From positions 1 through 9,331 of the forward strand of contig CALBGF010000234.1 of the NCBI GenBank assembly GCA_937893635.1: a stretch of 9,331 nt of DNA, read 5' to 3'. Made by a program: the position numbers and the translations under genes. The first letter of the stretch is position 1; each line of letters opens with the position of its first letter. Of this stretch, positions 1-6,777 are shown piece by piece. The notes under the pieces were generated by a model. It worked only from the letters and a program-made list of their open reading frames with translations, made no database searches and was not told the DNA's origin. Source of the stretch: an uncultured Mollicutes bacterium (lineage in GTDB: Bacteria > Bacillota_I > Bacilli_A > RFN20 > CAG-826).

Positions 1-695
1 TTTTTCTCAACAAATCCATAATAAGTACCTTTATAATTTATTTCACTTTTGGGATAACTCGTAAAATCACGGACACTTGTTTCATATATTATCGCATCCG
101 TGTAACTATTTATTTTTTCTAATTCTACTTTTTTAGTTTTAAATTTAGTTTTATCAATAATAACCGATTTTCCTTTATTTAATGTACAAGCAATAGAGTA
201 AGGATCTAAAGTTACAATTTTTTCTCCGTTTTGATGAATCTCATATAAATATGATTTTTTATCAAAAAAGCCATAAAATTTTCCATAAAACACACCATTA
301 TCTTCTCTTTTTAAAGCAAAGATTTTTTGAGTATTATCGTAGTCAATTATAACATTGATAGCGTACGCTAAAGGAGCAAAAACTTTAAAAATGACATATT
401 CATCAATGCATGTGGCACCTAAATCATTTTCTTGATAGTTAAATTTTATGTCAAAACTAGGATCATCCACTAAATCAGTCATATTAATTTCATGGATTTT
501 TTCATCTAATTCTAATTGGTAATGATGACCTAAGATGATTTCTCCATCTAAATCAATATATAATCTATTTTCATAGTTACTAGTTTGTCTTATTTTTATA
601 TTTTCGTTATCACACTTTACACTAAAAGAAGCAATGGGACTATTTAATCCCATTACTTCGATGGTATAAAAATTTATAAATTTTACACTAATCAT
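1..695 (-). CDS. pulA: Type I pullulanase, N-terminal part (cut by window edge)
   Basis: This is the N-terminal 231 codons of a probable debranching enzyme that cleaves alpha-1,6 links in pullulan, glycogen or starch dextrins; the gene runs off the left edge, so the catalytic GH13 barrel is not visible. The frame is open throughout. Residues 91-108 (DLGA, then FKVFAP) match the start of the CBM48-like domain of type I pullulanases such as Bacillus AmyX. DPYSIA (164-169), IIYETSVRDFT (202-212) and YKGTYYGF (221-228) match the stretch leading into the catalytic barrel. Residues 1-90 are a poorly conserved N-terminal domain. No signal peptide is seen, so the enzyme is probably cytoplasmic. The ATG lies 3 nt after the ftsK stop, with GGAGAG inside the end of ftsK about 12 nt upstream, which suggests coupled translation. 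The Trp usual in FKVWAP is Phe106. The family call is by recalled similarity; the substrate is inferred. Confidence 0.82.
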   Translation of the reverse strand, partial: MISVKFINFYTIEVMGLNSPIASFSVKCDNENIKIRQTSNYENRLYIDLDGEIILGHHYQLELDEKIHEINMTDLVDDPSFDIKFNYQENDLGATCIDEYVIFKVFAPLAYAINVIIDYDNTQKIFALKREDNGVFYGKFYGFFDKKSYLYEIHQNGEKIVTLDPYSIACTLNKGKSVIIDKTKFKTKKVELEKINSYTDAIIYETSVRDFTSYPKSEINYKGTYYGFVEK

Positions 696-698
696 ATT

Positions 699-3278
699 CT
701 AACTATTCTCTCCATTACCATCATTGATATTTTTTTCTTCTTCAGTTTCCACTCTTCGAATCACTTTTGCACCTTTAGAACTAGTAGATCCTGGCATTGT
801 TTTTTCAATAACTCCTTCTTCTTGAAGGCGGTTATAGAAGCCTCGAGCGGTTGAGAAATTAGCGTGACATAAATCCATAATTGCACTTATAGAAACTGTT
901 TCACGCGCCATTACTAAGGATTTAAGATTTTGATAACGTTCTTCATCAGAATTATATTCGCCACTACCACCATCTGAAGAAATAAATGTTGGACCGGTTG
1001 CCGAACGATCTCTTAAATCTAAGAAATCTGGATTATAATTAACTGGGTAATGTTCTTTTAAGAAGGCCACAACTTTCATAATTTCTTTACGATCAACGTA
1101 AGGTGTTTGAATACGTAAGAAACCTTGACCACGAGTAACGGAAACACAATCTAATAAGCAGTCACCATTACCTTGTAAACGTTCCGCACCACTTTGGCCT
1201 AAGATAGTTGTAGAGTTAGCTAATGATGATACCATTAACGCTACCTTAACCGCTAAGTTTGCTTTTAAAGTACCAGTGACAACATCCGCAGAAGGACGTT
1301 GAGTGGCAATACAAATATGAATACCAGCCGAACGAGCTTTTTGGGCTAAACGAATAATTGGTTTTTCAATATCGGCTAAAGCAGAAACTAAATCATTATA
1401 TTCATCAATAATAATAACAATATAAGGAAGAATATCTTTTCCTTCTTCTTTCATTGACTCATTATATTGTTTTAAGTCAGTGAAGCAACCTTCCGCTAAT
1501 AAAGTATAACGGTTTTCCATTTCTTTAATCATTTTATTTAAAGCTACACGTGCTTCTAATGGTTCAGTAATAATTGGGCAATATAAATGCGGACAATCAC
1601 GATAATAATTAAATTCTACTTGTTTTGGATCAACAATTAAGAATTTTACTTCATCCGGTGTTTGACGCATCATTAATGATAAAATAAATGAATGTAAGAA
1701 TACGGATTTGCCAGATCCAGAAGTACCAGCCACAAGCATATGTGGGAACTTTGTCATTGTTTCATAAACTACTTTACCAGAAATATCTTTACCAAATGGT
1801 ATCAAAAGAGGTTTATCATTTTTATCTTTAATATCATATAAAACTTCTTTTAATGTAACCATATCTATTTTTTCATTTGGAACTTCTAAGCCTGATGTTG
1901 TATGACCTAAAACAACTTTTGTAAAACGTGGGAATACTCCGCCTAAACGAATAGCAACGTTATCAATAACTTTTTGAATTGAGTTAACTGAAGTTGTGGC
2001 GTCTAATTTAATATCAAATCTTGTAACAGATGGTCCGACTGTATATGTATCAACAGACGCACCAATGTTAAAGTCTTTAAATGTTTGGTTAATAGCTTCT
2101 TTTCTTTCTTCCGCCACAGTGGCGTTATACGATTTCATTGATCTACCATTTGCATCCGCTAATAAATCAAGACTTGGATAAATATATTCTGAACGTGGAG
2201 TACTTACACGTGCTAATGTTTTTTGCGGTTCTACTTTCTTTTCAAAAGATATAGAAGCGGCCGGTGTCGGTTTATTAAATGCTACACTTGTATTTAGTGT
2301 TTGATTAGGTGTAGGTGTCTCATTAATAGTTTCTTCTTTCTTAACATCTTCTTTGGGTTCAATATCATCAGCAAATAACTGATTAATAGGTGTAGGAGTA
2401 ACTGGCATCTCTTTTTTTGGTGTCAGGGTTGATTCATTCTTATCAGTCAAATCACTAATAGACACTTTTTGTGGACGATTAGGTGAATTATTAATTACTT
2501 GATAATTATCTTCTTTCTTGATAGTAGGAGAGACATTGTTATCGTTAGAATGAATACGTGAAGATAATGAAGATATTTCTTGATCTAGTTTTGCATTTTC
2601 TTCTTGTTCTATTTTTAGTTTTAATTCACGTTCTTCTTTTTCTTGTTCTTCTTGTTTTAAACGTTCTAGAACTTTTTCTTTATGTTTTTTCTTTGCTTCT
2701 TTCGATTTAGCAATAATTTTTAAAACTAATTTTGCAAATGTTAAATATAAGCCCACAAGCATAAGAACAATAACTACAATGTAAGCACCAATTGATGTAA
2801 TTGTAGAACATAATAAAGTAGCTAAGAATGCTCCAACAATGCCACCGCCTAAGCCACCAATATCGCTTAGTCTTAATTTAAATATTGTATCATTGACAAC
2901 TGCATTTGATATTTTTGTATGAAAATTAGTAAACACCGTATTAAAACCATCTTGTGTTGAAGATAAAGATGAACCAATTAAACAAGATAAAGCAATTAAA
3001 ATAATTCCTAATAAAACAAGATTAATTTTTACCATATAAGATTTCTTCATTAAAATTAAATAAAATCCCATAGCAATGCCAAGTAAAAATGGTACAAAAT
3101 AAAATACGCCGAAAGCATATGCTGATATATATGTTAAAAAATTGCCAACAAAGCCATTGTTTAAAATTCCAATGACAGATATTAAGAATAACATCAATCC
3201 ATAGAGAGTATTCTCAGCATCTCTTGATAATAATTTTGCTTCTGATATTGATTTTGGTAAATGCTTTTCTTTTGCCAT
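699..3278 (-). CDS. ftsK: DNA translocase FtsK/SpoIIIE
   Basis: This 859-residue membrane-anchored ATPase pumps chromosomal DNA through the division septum. Residues about 24-185 hold roughly four to five hydrophobic segments. A Lys/Glu-rich coiled coil follows (about 191-240), then a low-complexity linker rich in Pro-Thr (about 242-365). The motor spans about 365-745, with Walker A GTSGSGKS (518-525), Walker B IIIDEYNDL (D625, E626) and ATQRPSADVVTG (659-669, about). A C-terminal winged-helix gamma domain (about 778-828) would read the orienting DNA motif. The start is well supported: AAGGTGATC, a direct match to the 16S tail, sits just upstream of ATG. The stop is TAG. Its leader carries a palindrome at the likely transcription start. 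The motor departs from the usual family text in places: NSTTILG replaces the common DSRTILD (about 688-694), and the PGKS-like stretch before the LEVPN motif is altered. Whether it serves vegetative division or sporulation cannot be told here. Confidence 0.95.
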   Translation of the reverse strand: MAKEKHLPKSISEAKLLSRDAENTLYGLMLFLISVIGILNNGFVGNFLTYISAYAFGVFYFVPFLLGIAMGFYLILMKKSYMVKINLVLLGIILIALSCLIGSSLSSTQDGFNTVFTNFHTKISNAVVNDTIFKLRLSDIGGLGGGIVGAFLATLLCSTITSIGAYIVVIVLMLVGLYLTFAKLVLKIIAKSKEAKKKHKEKVLERLKQEEQEKEERELKLKIEQEENAKLDQEISSLSSRIHSNDNNVSPTIKKEDNYQVINNSPNRPQKVSISDLTDKNESTLTPKKEMPVTPTPINQLFADDIEPKEDVKKEETINETPTPNQTLNTSVAFNKPTPAASISFEKKVEPQKTLARVSTPRSEYIYPSLDLLADANGRSMKSYNATVAEERKEAINQTFKDFNIGASVDTYTVGPSVTRFDIKLDATTSVNSIQKVIDNVAIRLGGVFPRFTKVVLGHTTSGLEVPNEKIDMVTLKEVLYDIKDKNDKPLLIPFGKDISGKVVYETMTKFPHMLVAGTSGSGKSVFLHSFILSLMMRQTPDEVKFLIVDPKQVEFNYYRDCPHLYCPIITEPLEARVALNKMIKEMENRYTLLAEGCFTDLKQYNESMKEEGKDILPYIVIIIDEYNDLVSALADIEKPIIRLAQKARSAGIHICIATQRPSADVVTGTLKANLAVKVALMVSSLANSTTILGQSGAERLQGNGDCLLDCVSVTRGQGFLRIQTPYVDRKEIMKVVAFLKEHYPVNYNPDFLDLRDRSATGPTFISSDGGSGEYNSDEERYQNLKSLVMARETVSISAIMDLCHANFSTARGFYNRLQEEGVIEKTMPGSTSSKGAKVIRRVETEEEKNINDGNGENS

Positions 3279-3295
3279 ACGATCACCTTCACATT

Positions 3296-3317
3296 TATAG
3301 ATTTAACTAAATCTATA
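3296..3317. repeat. Perfect 22-bp palindrome in the ftsK leader (operator candidate)
   Basis: Two 10-bp arms, TATAGATTTA and its exact reverse complement, are separated by 2 bp. The site begins close to the predicted +1 of the ftsK promoter and ends 17 bp before the start codon. A near-gapless perfect palindrome at a start site is the usual form of an operator for a dimeric repressor. With a 2-nt centre it would make a poor RNA hairpin unless the loop opens. No T-run follows, so it is not a terminator. The binding protein is unknown. Confidence 0.55.
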
Positions 3318-3320
3318 ATT

Positions 3321-3349
3321 ATTATGACACATACAAGAAATTATAAAAA
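3321..3349 (-). promoter_or_regulatory. Probable ftsK promoter (extended -10)
   Basis: On the minus strand TGTCATAAT gives an extended -10 (TGn plus CATAAT, at 3321-3329). The -35 position, 17 bp further upstream, is only TTTTTA, so the extended -10 would have to carry recognition. The predicted start near 3314 gives a leader of about 36 nt and falls within the palindrome at 3296-3317. This is a motif call only. Confidence 0.45.
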
Positions 3350-3360
3350 GCATTTTTATA

Positions 3361-3390
3361 ACAAAAACACCTAGATTTTCTCTAGGTGTT
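3361..3390 (-). terminator. Intrinsic terminator of the RNase J-family gene
   Basis: A 10-bp perfect stem (AACACCTAGA pairing with TCTAGGTGTT) with a 5-nt GAAAA loop begins 5 nt after the TAA stop at 3396-3398. On the minus strand it runs into TTTTTGTT. The plus-strand side lacks a T-run, so it acts only on leftward transcription. It separates this gene from ftsK, which then needs its own promoter. Confidence 0.92.
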
Positions 3391-3395
3391 AACAA

Positions 3396-5069
3396 TTATT
3401 CAATTACTTCCACAATTGGGACAATAAGTGGGAAACGAGCAGTCTCTTTTTTAATAAACTTGGTTGCTTTATCAACAAAAATATTTTTAGCTTCTTCAAT
3501 AGATTTGTTATGACTTAAGCTGCTATTAACAGTATCTACAAATAATCTAGTGATTTCTCTTAATATAGCTTCTGATTCTTTTAAGAATACGAAACCACGC
3601 ATTTGAATATCTGGTCCCGCAATGATTTGATTATTTTCTTTAGATATTGCTAAAGCGGCAATAATAACACCATCTTCTGAAAGTTTTTGACGATCATCAA
3701 TAACTTCTTGTTTAACATCACCAACACCAATACCATCAACCATTAAATCTCCATTTTTAATAATTGTGTTTGTGATTTTAGCTTCTCCATCAATAATATC
3801 AACAGGGACACCATTATCTAAAATAAAGACATTACGGTGGTTATAAGTTGTAAAACTATGTACCGCTATCATCGCGTTAGCTAATAAATGGCGATATTCA
3901 CCACTTACTGGTAAATAATACTTTGGTTTTAATAAAGAAATCATCGATTTTAAATCATCTTCACGAGCGGTCATTGATATATAAGTCTTTTTATTTAGAT
4001 TGGTAATGTGTGCACCCGTTCTAAATAAATCATCAATAGCGTCAGTAGCAATAATTTCTAATCCACCTTGTGGAGGACAAGCCGCTAAGAAAGAATCATT
4101 TGGACTAATAATAAAGCGTTTATCTTCAATCTCTCCACGTGCAAGTTGAGACATTAATTCGTATAAATGTTCTCCTTCTTCCATCATAACTATAATGGTA
4201 TCAGTGGCTTTAATTCTTAATAATTCATCATCGCTAGTAATAACATTTTTACCTGGAACAAATATACCACATGGTTGAAGTTTTTCATATAATTTCTTAG
4301 CAAATTCGTTATAGAAAATAACTTTTTTGTTATTAAGTGTGGCAAATTTTAAGATTTCTTCTAATCCATAAATATTTTTATCAAATAAAGCAATATAAGT
4401 ACGACCTTTACTTTCAAATAAAACACGATTTAAGTAAGGTGTTAATTTATGATTTGGTGAAGCATATCCTAATGAAGTTGCGCCACTAGATTCAGTCATA
4501 AGTAATAACACATTATTTTCGGCAATTTTAGCTAATTTATTTAAATCATGGTTATGACCAATATCACTATTATATTCCACAATAAAGTCACCAGAATATA
4601 TAATTGTGCCTTCAGTAGTATCAATAGCAATACCACTAGAACAAATCATTGAGTGACAAGTTTGGAAAAAGTGAACTTTATGTCCAGCTATTTCTACATC
4701 ATCACTAGGATTTACAATTTTAAAATTGAAGGTAACTGGTTTCTTTAAATAATTAATACCATAATCACTAATCATAGCCGCTGTGGCCTTAGAACAATAT
4801 ATTGGTGCTTTAATACTTTTATACATAAATGGGATAGCGCCCATTTGTTCATTATGACCATGTGACACCAAATACGCTTTAACACGATCTTTGTTTTCTT
4901 CTAAATAACGATAATCTGGAATAATTAAGTCAACGCCAGGCAAAGATCTATCTGGGTGTTTAATACCAGCATCGATAATAAATATGTCTTGATTTATTTC
5001 CACTACAATAATATTTTTTCCGCGCTCATCTAAACCACCAAGCGCAAAAATTCGAATTTTATCACGCAT
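3396..5069 (-). CDS. rnjB: RNase J-family protein with degenerate active site (J2-like)
   Basis: This 557-residue protein has full RNase J architecture: a metallo-beta-lactamase fold, an inserted beta-CASP domain (about 205-340) and the C-terminal domain (about 435-557, with GDLMVDGIGVGDV at 440-452). RNase J enzymes degrade and mature RNA by 5'-to-3' exonuclease and endonuclease action. Compared with recalled Bacillus RNase J1, several catalytic residues are changed. The HGHEDH metal motif reads HGHNEQ (70-75). The HVSGH segment reads YISMT (363-367). The later VHGEYR His is Ser389. GSQGEP reads MEEGEH (about 296-301). H70, H72, H139 and D161 remain. It is therefore probably a catalytically weak or dead subunit like RNase J2, which partners J1. 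The symbol rnjB rests on this reasoning and is less sure than the family. The gene stands alone between its own promoter and terminator. Confidence 0.9.
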   Translation of the reverse strand: MRDKIRIFALGGLDERGKNIIVVEINQDIFIIDAGIKHPDRSLPGVDLIIPDYRYLEENKDRVKAYLVSHGHNEQMGAIPFMYKSIKAPIYCSKATAAMISDYGINYLKKPVTFNFKIVNPSDDVEIAGHKVHFFQTCHSMICSSGIAIDTTEGTIIYSGDFIVEYNSDIGHNHDLNKLAKIAENNVLLLMTESSGATSLGYASPNHKLTPYLNRVLFESKGRTYIALFDKNIYGLEEILKFATLNNKKVIFYNEFAKKLYEKLQPCGIFVPGKNVITSDDELLRIKATDTIIVMMEEGEHLYELMSQLARGEIEDKRFIISPNDSFLAACPPQGGLEIIATDAIDDLFRTGAHITNLNKKTYISMTAREDDLKSMISLLKPKYYLPVSGEYRHLLANAMIAVHSFTTYNHRNVFILDNGVPVDIIDGEAKITNTIIKNGDLMVDGIGVGDVKQEVIDDRQKLSEDGVIIAALAISKENNQIIAGPDIQMRGFVFLKESEAILREITRLFVDTVNSSLSHNKSIEEAKNIFVDKATKFIKKETARFPLIVPIVEVIE

Positions 5070-5078
5070 AAAAATTTT

Positions 5079-5084
5079 TCCTTT
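5079..5084 (-). promoter_or_regulatory. Ribosome binding site deciding the RNase J-family start
   Basis: AAAGGA lies 9 nt before the ATG at 5069, and the protein from there begins MRDKIRIFALGG, as RNase J proteins do. An in-frame ATG 14 codons upstream (5111) has no Shine-Dalgarno sequence and would add residues foreign to the family. The downstream start was therefore chosen. Confidence 0.85.
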
Positions 5085-5147
5085 CGTCCATAATAAAACG
5101 CCTTCAGTCATAATAATTATTCGATTTATAACTTAAACAGCAAATGT

Positions 5148-5176
5148 ATTATAGCATGTAAAAATTAAACAAACAA
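5148..5176 (-). promoter_or_regulatory. Promoter of the RNase J-family gene
   Basis: The -35 is TTGTTT (5171-5176), the spacer is 17 bp, and the extended -10 is TGCTATAAT (5148-5156), with a perfect TATAAT. The predicted start near 5141 gives a leader of about 72 nt. It begins directly after the DUF1667 stop codon, and no terminator separates the two, so read-through from the oxidoreductase operon is also possible. Confidence 0.82.
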
Positions 5177-5521
5177 CTATTTTAAGACTTCTCTTGTGGC
5201 AATTATATCTGCACCGGTATTTAAAACATTTTTAATTAACACTTGGTGCATTTTTATAGGTGCTTGTACCTTTATTTTATTAATTTCTTTCATAACATCA
5301 AATAGCAAATCTTTACTTATTTCTTTGCTCGTAATAACTGGTATTCTTTTTAAAGTTTCCGATTTAATAAATACTGTAGAAGTTAACATACGCATAGGAT
5401 TAGTTACTTCATTAATGGCATATTGAACACCTCGCGGACAACTATTGCCAGTAACATTTTTATTTTCATCAATCGTTAAATGGCATCCACGCGGACAAAC
5501 AATGCATATTAGTTCTTTCAT
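5177..5521 (-). CDS. DUF1667 small four-cysteine protein, oxidoreductase partner
   Basis: This 114-residue protein begins with a cysteine motif: CIVCPRGC (C6, C9, C13) followed by CPRG (C28). The arrangement suits binding of an iron-sulfur cluster or another metal. The rest is a compact domain with no membrane segment. Family members (DUF1667) are regularly found beside GlpA-like and NAD/FAD oxidoreductases in Firmicutes, where an electron-transfer role is assumed rather than shown. The ATG overlaps the upstream TAA by one base (TAATG), and GGAGG lies 7 nt before it, so translation is coupled. It occupies the position that the iron-sulfur subunit GlpC holds in glpABC of Escherichia coli, but it is far smaller and not obviously homologous. 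Length and Cys pattern look complete. Confidence 0.88.
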   Translation of the reverse strand: MKELICIVCPRGCHLTIDENKNVTGNSCPRGVQYAINEVTNPMRMLTSTVFIKSETLKRIPVITSKEISKDLLFDVMKEINKIKVQAPIKMHQVLIKNVLNTGADIIATREVLK

Positions 5522-6777
5522 TATAATCCCTCCACTTCTACAGTTATTGTGTTAGTATCATTATTAATTAGATCTTTACTTAATTTAATATTTTCCATTT
5601 CCGAAGGAATTACATTAAGCTTTTTAATACGTTTAACTACTACACCATCACATTTAATAACGATATCAACATTTTTCATTGGTTTACTAACACGGAATTT
5701 GATAGTGAAATACTCACTAACATTAAGATAGTTAATACGTTGAGGTAAAACATAGCCAACGCCACTTCTTGCTTCTACTAAAATATTTTTATTTTCATAA
5801 TGAAGAAGATTATTTAAATAACAATATGCTCCAATCGCAGACTCACGTGCTTCCATAGTTACATAATCAACTAAATCATGCACATGTAAACCATTACCCG
5901 CGACAAATATTCCTGGAATTAATGTCTCATTATGTTCATTTACATAAGGTCCTTTAGTACGTGGATGGATTTTTAGCCCAAGACTAGTTAATAAATCTGT
6001 TGCCGGCGTTAATCCAATAGATAATAACAAAGTATCAACATCAAAATACTTTTGTGTATTAGGTATAACTTTTAAATTTTCATCTACTTTAGATAATTCA
6101 ATTCTTTCTAATTTTTCTTTTCCAATTACTTTAGTAACCGTACTAGATAAATATAACGGGATATCAAAATCATTTAAACATTGAACAATATTACGATTTA
6201 AACCATTAGAATAAGGCATAATTTCGGCAACACCAAGAACTTTTGCCCCTTCTAAAGTCATACGTCGAGCCATAATTAGACCGATATCTCCTGATCCTAA
6301 GATAAATACTTTTTTACCAACTAAATAACCATCAATATTTAAATACTTTTGGGCTGTGCCTGCCGAATAAATGCCACTTGGTCGATCACCAGGAAGTTGA
6401 ATAGATCCAGCATTTCTTTCATAGCAACCCACTGTAAAAATAATTGTTTTTGCTTCAATTACTTGGTAACCTTCTATTTCATTTACATAAGTTATTTTTT
6501 TATCTTTAGAAATATTAGTAACCATGGTGTTATTCTTAATAACAACATTGGTATCTTTTAGCATTTCTATAAATCTACTAGCATATTCTGGTCCAGATAA
6601 TTGCTCTTTAAATTCATGAAGTCCAAAACCATTATGAATGCATTGATTTAAAATACCACCTAAAGCAAAATCTCTTTCAATTACAACTATATCTTTTATT
6701 CCTAAATCATAACATTTTTTAGCGGCCGCTAAACCAGCAGCGCCGCCACCAATAATGACAACATCATAATTATGCAT
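5521..6777 (-). CDS. FAD/NAD-dependent oxidoreductase, middle subunit of trio
   Basis: This 418-residue two-dinucleotide flavoprotein has an FAD site IIGGGAAG (8-15), an NAD(P)H site ILGSGDIG (159-166) and a second FAD motif GIFVAGNG (289-296). Residues about 335-418 form a beta-rich C-terminal extension with no redox motif. There is no CxxC redox disulfide, so it is not a thioredoxin reductase. C46 lies in NQCIHNGFG, a stretch I recall as typical of this family. By position and fold it corresponds to the second subunit of GlpABC-like, opine oxidase or HcnB-type complexes, and it could pass electrons between the substrate-oxidising subunit, the iron-sulfur protein and NAD. The ATG at 6777 overlaps the upstream gene by 8 nt, with AGGTGAT placed well before it. 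An ATG at 6783 and a GTG at 6786 are alternative starts. Substrate unknown. Confidence 0.88.
   Translation of the reverse strand: MHNYDVVIIGGGAAGLAAAKKCYDLGIKDIVVIERDFALGGILNQCIHNGFGLHEFKEQLSGPEYASRFIEMLKDTNVVIKNNTMVTNISKDKKITYVNEIEGYQVIEAKTIIFTVGCYERNAGSIQLPGDRPSGIYSAGTAQKYLNIDGYLVGKKVFILGSGDIGLIMARRMTLEGAKVLGVAEIMPYSNGLNRNIVQCLNDFDIPLYLSSTVTKVIGKEKLERIELSKVDENLKVIPNTQKYFDVDTLLLSIGLTPATDLLTSLGLKIHPRTKGPYVNEHNETLIPGIFVAGNGLHVHDLVDYVTMEARESAIGAYCYLNNLLHYENKNILVEARSGVGYVLPQRINYLNVSEYFTIKFRVSKPMKNVDIVIKCDGVVVKRIKKLNVIPSEMENIKLSKDLINNDTNTITVEVEGL

Noticed and set aside
1996..2181. Plus-strand open frame of 61 codons inside ftsK
   Set aside because: It is antisense to a conserved part of the motor domain, has no ribosome site and no recognisable protein; the same applies to plus-strand frames at 5196-5426, 5549-5731 and 6349-6561.
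5070..5111. N-terminal extension of the RNase J-family protein starting at an ATG at 5111
   Set aside because: It has no ribosome binding site and adds 14 residues foreign to the family; the ATG at 5069 has AAAGGA at 9-nt spacing.
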